From: a virus
Virus record (IMG/VR): IMGVR_UViG_3300031857_001060
Coordinates: 1 to 28,127 of that record
Strand: one strand, 5' to 3'
DNA: 28,127 nucleotides
This document shows positions 14,326 to 20,801 of this stretch, piece by piece. Position numbers and translations under genes: made by a program. Numbering within the stretch: the stretch's first letter is position 1; each line of letters begins with the position of its first letter. A model generated the notes under the pieces. That model was not told where the DNA came from. It worked only from the letters and a program-made list of their open reading frames with translations, and did not search any database.

Positions 14326-15534
14326 TTATCTTATATAGTACTTTCCTTTGTTTGGATTTTCGAGCTGGTAACTAATAGCATATCTAATAGCATCCAGTGC
14401 ATGATTCCATTTATCTATTGGGGTTTTACTCTTCTGAGATAACCAGCAGTAGTTATTCAGTTCCTTAATCAGCTCTATGCTACCCTCATCTATCACCAGG
14501 TCATAATCCTGCATCAGGCTGATACCATAGCTCACTGAATCAGGCCCCTTAATTGCAGGCATAACATTGCACCCCATAGCATTCAGCTCAGTGATTAACC
14601 GGGGCTCTGCACTATCCCCTATGATTAGGTTAGCTCCTGCTCTACTCTTATTGATATCCGCTATCATGGAGGTGGTTAGGCCCTTCTCATACAGGTGCAA
14701 TCTTAGGTATATTTTCTTATTTGTGGTATCAATGGATGTTTCTACTAGCGTAGTAGGATCCTGTGAGAATCCGTAATCCTGTCCAAAAACTACAGAGCCC
14801 ATATTCTGGAATAGCCCTATGGACCAGTTAGAGAATATCACTCCTTCTGCTTTATCTAACCATCCACCTAAAATAGTATGCTGATATTTATCTGGCCTCC
14901 GTTCCTGCATGATAGCCACCTCATCTAGGAATGACTGCGGTAGGTTAGCTATGTTATCCTGGTACGTTGTATGGATGTAGCAGGTATCCCCATTCTCAGT
15001 ATTAGATCCAGGTTGCACCCCTCTATCCTCAAAGAATCTCTTGTATATCCAATGCTCCTTAGTGGATGGATTCAGGATCAGTATCACCCTGTTATCTCTT
15101 TTACTGCTACGGATGGATAGGTTAATCTTATCAAAGGTATTCTCTTCTGTTAGCTCTTCTGCCTCATCCACTATCCAGGTAGTTATTCCCTGTAATGATT
15201 TTAAGTTAGCTGTCTGATCACCGGATGAAGTTTTGATACCTCTGAATATAATCTCACTGCCTGATGTCTTATTGAGTATCTCACTCTTAGTTATCTCGAA
15301 ATGGGCCTCTAATCCCATGAGCTCTATTTTCTCCTTGAATTCTGGAATGATAGATATATGGGCTGATGTCATGGTTTGCCGGGTGAATAGTATCTTATGC
15401 CCTGGCTCGAATGATAGCAGGCATACCCATGCAGCTACGCTAAATGATTTAGAGCTACCTCTACCTCCAGTGATCACATAGTATCTGCTATCACTCCTGA
15501 ATAAATTACTATACTTCGAGCTTAGGCGTATCAT
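14326..15534 (-). CDS. terL: Terminase large subunit (packaging ATPase and nuclease)
   Basis: 402 residues. The ATPase half has Walker A GGRGSSKS (23-30), Walker B WIVDEAEE (120-127) and a coupling-type motif ILNPST (153-158). The nuclease half has the RNase H-like acidic residues in GQDYGF (D253), IGDSAEP (D307) and HALDAIRYAI (D381). The protein pumps DNA into proheads through the portal and cuts the concatemer. Length and motif spacing fit the Terminase_3/PBSX-like group. The start overlaps the small subunit gene by 26 bases in another frame, a common arrangement for coupled synthesis. All key residues appear intact. Confidence 0.95.
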   Translation of the reverse strand: MIRLSSKYSNLFRSDSRYYVITGGRGSSKSFSVAAWVCLLSFEPGHKILFTRQTMTSAHISIIPEFKEKIELMGLEAHFEITKSEILNKTSGSEIIFRGIKTSSGDQTANLKSLQGITTWIVDEAEELTEENTFDKINLSIRSSKRDNRVILILNPSTKEHWIYKRFFEDRGVQPGSNTENGDTCYIHTTYQDNIANLPQSFLDEVAIMQERRPDKYQHTILGGWLDKAEGVIFSNWSIGLFQNMGSVVFGQDYGFSQDPTTLVETSIDTTNKKIYLRLHLYEKGLTTSMIADINKSRAGANLIIGDSAEPRLITELNAMGCNVMPAIKGPDSVSYGISLMQDYDLVIDEGSIELIKELNNYCWLSQKSKTPIDKWNHALDAIRYAISYQLENPNKGKYYIR

Positions 15535-15802
15535 TAAATTCTACTACATCCTTTATGTTAAATGAATTGATATCCACCTTTGTCTCCTGCTCCACTCTCT
15601 GAACTGGCATCCCTAACCTATAATTTAACCACAGCTTTATGGCTGCAGTATCTCCATCTAGCACCTTATGGTATAGTGCATTTAGGATCTGATCACATGG
15701 TGCCACCTTATCCATCTGCTCTGCCAGAGCTACCTCTGCAGCTTTGGGTTTCCTTCCAGCTCCTGGCCTCCTGCCTCCGTTTTGTTTTACTATTTCATCC
15801 AT
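15509..15802 (-). CDS. terS: Terminase small subunit-like DNA-binding protein
   Basis: 97 residues. The N-terminus carries NGGRRPGAGRKPKAAEVA (8-25), the basic GxGRKP-type signature frequent in phage small terminases and related DNA-binding proteins. A helical part follows (CDQILNALYHKVLDGDTAAIKLWLNYRLG, split over 36-65) with a polar acidic tail. It should recognise packaging DNA and regulate the large subunit. It precedes terL with a 26-base overlap, which makes the call firm despite its small size. Confidence 0.8.
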   Translation of the reverse strand: MDEIVKQNGGRRPGAGRKPKAAEVALAEQMDKVAPCDQILNALYHKVLDGDTAAIKLWLNYRLGMPVQRVEQETKVDINSFNIKDVVEFNDTPKLEV

Positions 15803-15822
15803 TGTTAATAAAATCTGATTAT

Positions 15823-16254
15823 TCAGATCATAGCCCCTACTCCAGGTAGTGCTCTAACCACATCTATATTATTATCATAGTGAGTAGTTATCTTTAGCTT
15901 TTTAACTAGCTCTATCTTTTTCTCATTACTCCCTACAGCGTAAATTCTCTCTACTGGAATCCCTACCCTTCTAGCTATCTTTAGCATGAAGTTAACTGAA
16001 TCTCTAGCAGAAATGATATACACTATCACTCCTTTCTCTACCAGCTCCATAGCTTTACGGATTCCCACTGCTCTATTCAATGTACCATCATAATCAAATG
16101 ATACTCTAGTAGTAGCTAGATTCTCCTCAAATGAGCTACGGCATATAGCAGCTCTTTGCTCGCTAGGATATTCCTGGATCATTTTCTCATCACCCATGCA
16201 TCTCTGCATGAATTCATTTTGAGATTCATTACTTTTCGGTTTGGGAATAGGCAT
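15823..16254 (-). CDS. Short conserved phage module fused to a HAD-family phosphatase-like domain
   Basis: 143 residues from ATG 16254; an in-frame ATG at 16263 is possible. The first 40 residues (PIPKPKSNESQNEFMQRC, then MGDEKMIQEYPSEQRAAICRSSF) form a Cys-containing module that I know as a free-standing or C-terminal element of phage prohead proteins. The rest is a small HAD-like fold: motif I VSFDYDGTL near residue 51, IYAVGSNEKK around 103 and motif IV HYDNNIDV near 125. The motif I nucleophile and acid-base Asp are present, so phosphohydrolase activity is plausible. The substrate is unknown; nucleotides or 5'/3' DNA ends are possibilities. It overlaps the preceding gene and lies just before the terminase pair. 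Confidence 0.7.
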   Translation of the reverse strand: MPIPKPKSNESQNEFMQRCMGDEKMIQEYPSEQRAAICRSSFEENLATTRVSFDYDGTLNRAVGIRKAMELVEKGVIVYIISARDSVNFMLKIARRVGIPVERIYAVGSNEKKIELVKKLKITTHYDNNIDVVRALPGVGAMI

Positions 16255-16657
16255 CGTAAACATGTTTTAATTGATTCACCATTGACTGCACACATGATCC
16301 ACAGGTAGTATACTGTATCCTCTGTGAGAATACTCTATTGTTAATCTCTAGCATCTTATACTGCTCAGATGGTTTCATGGATAATTTAGGCCTGTTAAAG
16401 AATTCATGCAGGTATTCATACTCCTCCTGGGTTAATGGATGGATGTTATTTCTACGGAATAGTGTAGATATCTTATTCTGAATCTTAGCACCCCATTCAT
16501 TCAGTGCCTCCTTCCGTTCATTACATCCACAATCCTCCCCTACTAAATGCTTAACTATTGCTTTAATCCCTGTAGCCTCAGTTACTGATTCTACTGCATC
16601 CCCGATATTCCAGGTGATGGGCTCCTCTACTGGAGCTGTTGTCTTACGTTTTGCCAT
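16229..16657 (-). CDS. Cysteine-pair protein of unknown function
   Basis: 142 residues. After a flexible N-terminus there is DAVESVTEATGIKAIVKHL (about 20-38) followed by GEDCGCNERKEALNEWG, and near the C-terminus TTCGSCVQSMVNQL (117-130). Two separated CxC/CxxC pairs suggest a metal site. I recall similar proteins in Bacteroidota phages just upstream of terminase, but no function. It shares one base with the preceding stop. A packaging-related role is possible from position only. Confidence 0.6.
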   Translation of the reverse strand: MAKRKTTAPVEEPITWNIGDAVESVTEATGIKAIVKHLVGEDCGCNERKEALNEWGAKIQNKISTLFRRNNIHPLTQEEYEYLHEFFNRPKLSMKPSEQYKMLEINNRVFSQRIQYTTCGSCVQSMVNQLKHVYDAYSQTEK

Positions 16658-16839
16658 TATACTATGTTATTTTGCTTTGCATAATCACTGAGCTCTCTTA
16701 GATCATTCTTAAGAATCTTTATCTGCTCCTTAAGTTTAATATTCTCACGTTCTAGATCTAGCATAATCTTAAAATTTTCCTTTGCTCTATGCTCTCTACG
16801 TTCTAGCTCTTGTTCTAATACTTTTAATATATAATTCAT
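16657..16839 (-). CDS. Small coiled-coil protein
   Basis: 60 residues, almost entirely one predicted coiled coil: leucines or isoleucines recur at heptad positions from VLEQELERREHRAKENFK (7-24) to IKLKEQIKILKNDLREL (34-50), with dense Lys and Glu. It is probably a dimeric helper. It lies between the sigma-like gene (one base gap) and the Cys-pair gene (one base shared), so it is cotranslated with them. It could act with the sigma-like factor, but nothing in the sequence proves this. Confidence 0.55.
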   Translation of the reverse strand: MNYILKVLEQELERREHRAKENFKIMLDLERENIKLKEQIKILKNDLRELSDYAKQNNIV

Positions 16840-16840
16840 A

Positions 16841-17371
16841 TCAATCTATTAATTCATAATCTCCATTCTTATAATCTATCCAATCCTCCCCTACTGCTGT
16901 ATTGATTCTCTCCTTACAGTGCTTTAAGGTAACGAATATACTCTTCGGGCTTATGGTAGTTTCTTTAGCTATTTTACGGATACTCATTCCAGATTCCCGG
17001 TAGATGTTCCATAGCTTCTGATCATACCAGTGCCATGCATTCACCTCCTTATCTATCTTATCCTGGATCTTTAGATAGGCCTCAGTGATATCTATTATAT
17101 CCTCAGGTGCCTTAATGTTGTATGCCTGATCCATTGACGTGATTATAGGCTTCTGGCCTCTATTCATGATTAGGTAGGTATTCCTTAGCACGAAATAGAT
17201 ATAGGGCCTATTCACCTGTCCATCTATTATAACCTGCTCCTCACTGCAATAGGACATAATGCGAAGGTATACCTCCTGCACTATATCCTCTGCATAGAAA
17301 TCCTCACCAAATGAATTAACTATCTTAACCCATTCAGTATGGTGCTTAGCTATTTTTGTGATCCATTCCAT
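16841..17371 (-). CDS. RNA polymerase sigma-70-like factor
   Basis: 176 residues from ATG 17371; the open frame extends upstream into the neighbouring gene, but this ATG gives a normal sigma N-terminus. Residues 5-75 resemble region 2 (DFYAEDIVQEVYLRIM at 24-39, then RPYIYFVLRNTYLI), which contacts the -10 element and core polymerase. Residues about 113-158 resemble region 4 with a helix-turn-helix (SGMSIRKIAKETTISPKSIF). There is no region 1 or 3, so the size fits a small ECF-like sigma. It probably redirects host polymerase to phage promoters. It stands at the border between replication and packaging genes, the right place for a late switch. Confidence 0.65.
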   Translation of the reverse strand: MEWITKIAKHHTEWVKIVNSFGEDFYAEDIVQEVYLRIMSYCSEEQVIIDGQVNRPYIYFVLRNTYLIMNRGQKPIITSMDQAYNIKAPEDIIDITEAYLKIQDKIDKEVNAWHWYDQKLWNIYRESGMSIRKIAKETTISPKSIFVTLKHCKERINTAVGEDWIDYKNGDYELID

Positions 17372-17534
17372 AATTGTGGCGTAAATATACTCTAAAAAAG
17401 CTATCGTATATCTCACTCCCCACATTTTTACCTCTCATGAATCTATACAGCTTCGCATAGTTAACGTTCATATCCTCAGCTAGATGTGTTAATTTGTACC
17501 TTTTGCACAATTTACTGTTGATTTCTTTTCTCAT
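17346..17534 (-). CDS. Small helix-turn-helix protein
   Basis: 62 residues from ATG 17534. The frame is open back to a TTG at 17612, but that region overlaps the SSB-like gene by 56 bases. The core YKLTHLAEDMNVNYAKLYRF (13-32) reads as a helix-turn-helix, with the recognition helix around NYAKLYRFMRGK. It may be a repressor-like regulator acting near the sigma-like gene, which overlaps it by 26 bases. No dimerisation domain is visible. The start choice is uncertain. Confidence 0.5.
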   Translation of the reverse strand: MRKEINSKLCKRYKLTHLAEDMNVNYAKLYRFMRGKNVGSEIYDSFFRVYLRHNYGMDHKNS

Positions 17535-17556
17535 CCATTCGGATACATTCTGATTA

Positions 17557-17907
17557 TCAGAAAGGTAGATCGTCACTGCTCTCAAGGTCCATGGATTTTT
17601 TAAGTTTATCAATAGGTGCCTGCTCTACTTTAGAGCTCAGGCTCATGGTCCATGCCTCAATAGAATTGAAGTACTTAATAGTGCCATCCTGTGCCTCCCA
17701 TCTACGGCCTCTCAGGTTATAGCTTACCTCTACTACCTCACCTGTCTTTAGGTTGTTAGCTAGATCGCATTTATCCTGGGTTAGCTGGAATGTTACGTAC
17801 TGTGGATACTCATCCTGGCTCTTCAGGGTTATCTCTCTCTTCTTAAATTTGTCAGAAACTGACGTTGTTGGCGTGATGAACACTACCTCTCCTTTGAATT
17901 TACTCAT
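17557..17907 (-). CDS. SSB-like single-strand DNA-binding protein (DUF3127 type)
   Basis: 116 residues. The first 90 look like an OB fold with the DUF3127 features GEVVFITPTTSVSDKFKKR (6-24), YPQYVTFQLTQDKCDL (34-49) and YNLRGRRWEA. The end is acidic and finishes SSDDLPF, very similar to the DDIPF tip that bacterial SSBs use to recruit partners. It should coat single-stranded DNA during phage replication and recombination and may recruit the ERF, exonuclease or primase proteins encoded upstream. The ATG overlaps the preceding 31-codon gene by eight bases. Confidence 0.7.
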   Translation of the reverse strand: MSKFKGEVVFITPTTSVSDKFKKREITLKSQDEYPQYVTFQLTQDKCDLANNLKTGEVVEVSYNLRGRRWEAQDGTIKYFNSIEAWTMSLSSKVEQAPIDKLKKSMDLESSDDLPF

Positions 17908-17995
17908 GGTTTTTTATGTATATTATGTAGTTAATTGTACTTATCCATCCCCAAACTATAGCCGGGGTTATTAAAATTGTTAATGCTAAAATCAT
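17900..17995 (-). CDS. 31-residue single-span membrane peptide
   Basis: A tiny gene starting at ATG 17995, whose first bases overlap the stop of the upstream membrane protein as ATGA, and ending eight bases inside the SSB-like gene. The product is nearly all hydrophobic (MILALTILITPAIVWGWIST) with a short polar tail NHE, so one membrane helix is expected. Coding status rests on the exact coupling at both ends and the helix. Function is unknown; a holin-like or inner-membrane accessory role cannot be excluded. Confidence 0.5.
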   Translation of the reverse strand: MILALTILITPAIVWGWISTINYIIYIKNHE

Positions 17996-18240
17996 TTTAT
18001 TAAAGTTATTACTATTACTGTACCCACAATGTACCCACAGCTCAGTGCTACTGCATTCAGTATTCTTTCATTCCAGTTATTAGCCTCAATCATGTATCCC
18101 AGGAATGGGAGCCCTAAGAATGGACCAATGGCAGCAAAGAATATCATACCTGGAGCATTCCCTTCAGATACATATCTGATATAGAAGGTACTGCATATCT
18201 CAATCACTAGAGCTGATAGGAAAATTATAGGATATCTCAT
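17992..18240 (-). CDS. Small multi-span membrane protein
   Basis: 82 residues with about three membrane segments: near residues 3-20 (IFLSALVIEICSTFYI), 31-50 (MIFFAAIGPFLGLPFLGYMI) and 60-81. The loop EANNWNERI separates the last two. I recognise similar proteins from early or middle regions of Bacteroidota phages, without function. It overlaps its upstream neighbour by four bases and its downstream 31-residue neighbour by four. A holin is a formal possibility, but it is far from the amidase and in the replication region. Confidence 0.6.
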   Translation of the reverse strand: MRYPIIFLSALVIEICSTFYIRYVSEGNAPGMIFFAAIGPFLGLPFLGYMIEANNWNERILNAVALSCGYIVGTVIVITLIK

Positions 18241-18458
18241 TTATCTAGGTTTACGTCGTTATCATTTAAGCTACTGAATAGAAAGTCCTGTATCTTTTCT
18301 ACTATCTCATACTGCTGTTTTGGTAGCTCTCCATACTTCAGCATACTACGCAGCTCTGCCTTGAGCTCCCATAGTACATTAAGCATATCAGCCCCTTTAA
18401 TGGCACAGTAGTGCTCTGCCTGCTCCTCAGGGAGGTTGAATTCAATTATTGCTTTCAT
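18237..18458 (-). CDS. Small phage protein of unknown function
   Basis: 73 residues from ATG 18458. The frame is open further upstream, but that part overlaps the preceding gene heavily and the start MKAIIEFNLPEEQAEHYCAI is the familiar one. The pattern (M)KA(x)EFNLPEEQ...L(W)E(x)...LR is common in small phage proteins of this host group and of Gram-positive phages. It is probably helical and acidic. It overlaps its upstream neighbour by 17 bases and the next gene by four. No function is known to me. Confidence 0.6.
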   Translation of the reverse strand: MKAIIEFNLPEEQAEHYCAIKGADMLNVLWELKAELRSMLKYGELPKQQYEIVEKIQDFLFSSLNDNDVNLDK

Positions 18459-18657
18459 AGGTTTCTGTATAGTATTGTTCACTACCTTCCAATGGAAATA
18501 AATCCTTATTGCTTTGTGGATCAAAAAATCCGCATTCATATGCATATAATATCTGCTGTTTCTCCATTGCTTTGGCTTGTTCTAGAATTCTTTCAGGTAT
18601 TTGAGATTCAAGTATTGGCCATTGCTCAATTAACCACTGTACTGCTGTTTGTTTCAT
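18442..18657 (-). CDS. Small phage protein of unknown function
   Basis: 71 residues starting MKQTAVQWLIEQWPILESQI. The remainder contains LEQAKAMEKQQILYAYECGF (25-44) and a Tyr/Glu-rich tail. I recall this KxTAVxWLxEQ...QAKxMEKxQI(x)xA layout from many Bacteroidota phage genomes as a conserved hypothetical. It is largely helical. It follows the MazG-like gene after 13 bases and overlaps the next gene by 17. Confidence 0.65.
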   Translation of the reverse strand: MKQTAVQWLIEQWPILESQIPERILEQAKAMEKQQILYAYECGFFDPQSNKDLFPLEGSEQYYTETYESNN

Positions 18658-18670
18658 ATAAAGGATGTTT

Positions 18671-18910
18671 TTATAGGTTTTTGTCCTGTTTATGACTAGT
18701 TATTTTCTTTAGTTTCTCAATGTATAGAGTAGCATCCATTAGCTCCTCCTGTAGATGGTTAAGCCATCCGGTTAAATCTACATCCTTTCTATCTAGGTTA
18801 GTACCATACTTAGCCTGGCCTCGCTTACTCCGTTCATAGTACTTAGCCATGACTGCTACCAGGATACTATCCTCCTGTTGAATGGGCTCTTGTTCGTGGG
18901 TTATGTTCAT
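18671..18910 (-). CDS. Small helical protein with a MazG-like motif
   Basis: 79 residues. After a flexible N-terminus there is MAKYYERSKRGQAKYG (21-36), then GWLNHLQEELMDATLYIEKL around 48-67. The EELMDA helix next to a preceding helix recalls the metal-binding EExxE-type helices of MazG-like nucleotide pyrophosphohydrolases. A full EExxE...ExxD set is not present, so the assignment is weak. If real, it would act on nucleotides during replication, in keeping with its place downstream of recombination genes. It shares a base with the upstream stop. Confidence 0.45.
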   Translation of the reverse strand: MNITHEQEPIQQEDSILVAVMAKYYERSKRGQAKYGTNLDRKDVDLTGWLNHLQEELMDATLYIEKLKKITSHKQDKNL

Positions 18911-19107
18911 TAGTATACTCTTTCTTTAGGCCATACAATCTCCTCACCATAAACTTTTAATGTTAATGCTTCAGCATATTGGATAGCTAGGTTAGTAGTA
19001 TGATCTACTGGATTATCAATTAATCCATCACTGTAGTTACCAAATACAGCCAATAGGCCCTGCATGGCACTAATTACTGCCTGTTTATAGAATTCTTCTC
19101 TAGTCAT
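18910..19107 (-). CDS. Small phage protein of unknown function
   Basis: 65 residues beginning MTREEFYKQAVISAMQGLLA. The rest includes LAIQYAEALTLKVYG (41-55). It is mainly helical. The MTREEF...AAxxAMQGLLA opening is one I know from conserved small proteins in phages and integrated elements of Bacteroidota, where it usually stands near recombination genes, as here. It starts two bases after the exonuclease stop. No function can be inferred. Confidence 0.6.
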   Translation of the reverse strand: MTREEFYKQAVISAMQGLLAVFGNYSDGLIDNPVDHTTNLAIQYAEALTLKVYGEEIVWPKERVY

Positions 19108-19108
19108 T

Positions 19109-19732
19109 TTACTTATTTTTTAATTGTGTTAATACTTCGTTATAGAACTTTGTAGCCTCAATTAGCCTCTCAGCCATCTGAATCTCCAGCTCCTTATCTC
19201 TCTCAAATCTGATAGAGGTGATTCTCTTAGCAGGATCTATATGATCCACCTTATGGATGGCATAGCTATCATAATCACTCAGAATATCATCAGCAGTAGA
19301 TACCATCACATAGCAGAGCTCAAAGGTAGGCATATCGTATAACCAAAGATAGGCCCTACCCTGCCATTCATAATCATTTAGATCCTTCAGCTCATAGCTA
19401 GTAGCCGGGAATGTATCCAGTGAGAATGAGCTCTTAATATCAATGATAAGATTCTCAGTGATAATATCACAGCATCCGGATAACCATTCATTCTCTACTC
19501 TCTTCTCATTCTTTTTGTATGCCTCGAATCTAACAGCATTCAGTAGATCAATAGAATCCTGCTCCTGGTGAATACCTTTGAGAATATACTTATTAGTTAA
19601 CTCAGTACGGTAATCATAGAAATCCTCTTTAGCCTTCTGGATGATATAGCTCTTAGCTGTTTGACTTAATACATCCCCCTTACTCCTGGAGGATGTCATT
19701 AACTTACCTAATTGTGATGCTCTGAATTTCAT
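19109..19732 (-). CDS. PD-(D/E)XK exonuclease, YqaJ/lambda-exo-like
   Basis: 207 residues. An N-terminal RASQLGKLMT segment is typical of the YqaJ-like group. It is followed by GIHQEQDSIDLL (53-64, with E57), SGCCDI with D89, the core IIDIKSS (D98, K100) and YEWQGRAYLW (121-130) with the conserved Gln. These fit a PD-(D/E)XK nuclease of the lambda-exonuclease/YqaJ type, which resects double-stranded ends. Directly upstream is an ERF annealing protein, with a 4-base ATGA overlap. Together they form a two-component single-strand annealing recombination system, like lambda exo and beta. Confidence 0.75.
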   Translation of the reverse strand: MKFRASQLGKLMTSSRSKGDVLSQTAKSYIIQKAKEDFYDYRTELTNKYILKGIHQEQDSIDLLNAVRFEAYKKNEKRVENEWLSGCCDIITENLIIDIKSSFSLDTFPATSYELKDLNDYEWQGRAYLWLYDMPTFELCYVMVSTADDILSDYDSYAIHKVDHIDPAKRITSIRFERDKELEIQMAERLIEATKFYNEVLTQLKNK

Positions 19733-20301
19733 AGCTGTGCCTCCTGCTCTTTGGTTAATGAATAGGTAGCTTTCAATTCATCTACTGAGTATCTCCCATC
19801 TGCAATAGCTTTAAGTGCTTTACCGAACTTCTCAGCATCCAGTGATGGTTTAGCCTTAGGAGCTCTAGATGCCTCATGGCCATCATCATCCACTGCCTGA
19901 AGGGATAGCAAAGATACTAGCGTATATCTACGGAAGTATGTGATAGCTCCTCCTAACTTCTGTGCATCTGTGATGGGAGGTAATGTCATGAATGATTCAA
20001 ATCTATCACCATTCTCTACATCCACCACTATAGTATATACCTTATCATCCTTCACAGGCTGAATTAATAGCAGGCCATGATCCAGGAGGATAGGCTCCAC
20101 CGTATCAATGATGCTGTTAATATCTGCATAGTTTCTCTTCAGATGGGGATTAGTAGCATTCTTAACTACCTTACCCATTGACTGCTTAGCTAGGTGCAGC
20201 TTTTGGTAGATGTTAAGGCTTACTGCCTGAGGTACTACCTCCTCATTAGGAGTATTGCAAATTACTAACTCTCCTGTTGTTTTGTCTTTTCTAACTGCCA
20301 T
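19729..20301 (-). CDS. ERF-family single-strand annealing protein
   Basis: 190 residues. The signature segment around 116-143 reads GGAITYFRRYTLVSLLSLQA followed by VDDDGHEA, which is the ERF motif (GxAxTYxxRYxLxxxxGxxxxDDDG). The N-terminus has a helical KLHLAKQSMGKVVKNA region, and the last 40 residues are a flexible, partly helical tail. ERF proteins form rings that anneal complementary single strands, helping phage recombination and concatemer formation. A promoter-like TATATTTG stands 21 bases before the ATG, so this gene may start a unit including the exonuclease and SSB-like genes. Confidence 0.8.
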   Translation of the reverse strand: MAVRKDKTTGELVICNTPNEEVVPQAVSLNIYQKLHLAKQSMGKVVKNATNPHLKRNYADINSIIDTVEPILLDHGLLLIQPVKDDKVYTIVVDVENGDRFESFMTLPPITDAQKLGGAITYFRRYTLVSLLSLQAVDDDGHEASRAPKAKPSLDAEKFGKALKAIADGRYSVDELKATYSLTKEQEAQL

Positions 20302-20321
20302 AATTTTGGGTTTTATTTTTA

Positions 20322-20354
20322 CAAATATATAAATAATTTAATTCACTGCTACAA
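20322..20354 (-). promoter_or_regulatory. Bacteroidota-type promoter before the ERF gene
   Basis: On the minus strand TATATTTG (20329-20322) matches the TAnnTTTG -7 element. A TTTG (20355-20352) lies 22 bases upstream, slightly longer than the usual spacing. It occupies the only gap (36 bp) in the replication cluster and leaves a leader of about 15 bases before the ATG at 20301. Confidence 0.5.
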
Positions 20355-20793
20355 ATTCATTAAAAAAATCTACAAAATCATCAAAGTTTCGAGCTATGTA
20401 GTAGGTACCTCCTGCCCTTTCAATCATCTCCTGGTATCTCTTCTGTGCATCACTCTGCCTATCCTTCCCTATCTTTACCTCTATCTTAACTGAACGGCCC
20501 TTAATGGTAGCAGATATATCGGCAGATCCTGCTGTGCTTGTGCCCTTTGTCCATGTTACTCCTATCACTTTACCGGCTGTAGTTTTTTTTTCTCTTGCTG
20601 TTCCCATGGTATTAATCCTTTCGGCCTGGTATCCATGGTAGTTAATATAATCACATATAGCTCTAGTTAATCCGTTAGCTGTTGAATCTTTGTACATTGT
20701 TTTAGGTATATAATCAGGTGGGTAATTGGGATGGGTTATTGCATACTTCCGCAGTTTTAACTCATGCATTAACAATTTATATTCTTTTTTCAT
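20338..20793 (-). CDS. VRR-NUC/Holliday-resolvase-like nuclease
   Basis: 151 residues. The C-terminal half has GSADISATIKGRSVKIEVK (89-107), with D92 and the E105-V-K107 core, then DRQSDAQKRYQEMIERAGGT (111-130). This is the order of a PD-(D/E)XK nuclease of the VRR-NUC kind, usually acting on branched or flapped DNA. The N-terminus is basic and may contact DNA. It lies between primase-helicase and ERF and could resolve recombination intermediates before packaging. Substrate preference cannot be read from sequence. Confidence 0.65.
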   Translation of the reverse strand: MKKEYKLLMHELKLRKYAITHPNYPPDYIPKTMYKDSTANGLTRAICDYINYHGYQAERINTMGTAREKKTTAGKVIGVTWTKGTSTAGSADISATIKGRSVKIEVKIGKDRQSDAQKRYQEMIERAGGTYYIARNFDDFVDFFNEFVAVN

Positions 20794-20801
20794 CTTATAG
20801 G

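Noticed and set aside
17535-17612. Upstream extension of the HTH gene to a TTG start
   Set aside because: It would overlap the SSB-like gene by 56 bases and use a rare start, while an ATG at 17534 lies 22 bases after the SSB stop.
17849-17861. GTCAGAAACTGAC palindrome in the SSB-like gene
   Set aside because: It sits inside coding sequence, occurs once, and is explained by codon choice for a Val-Ser-Asp stretch.
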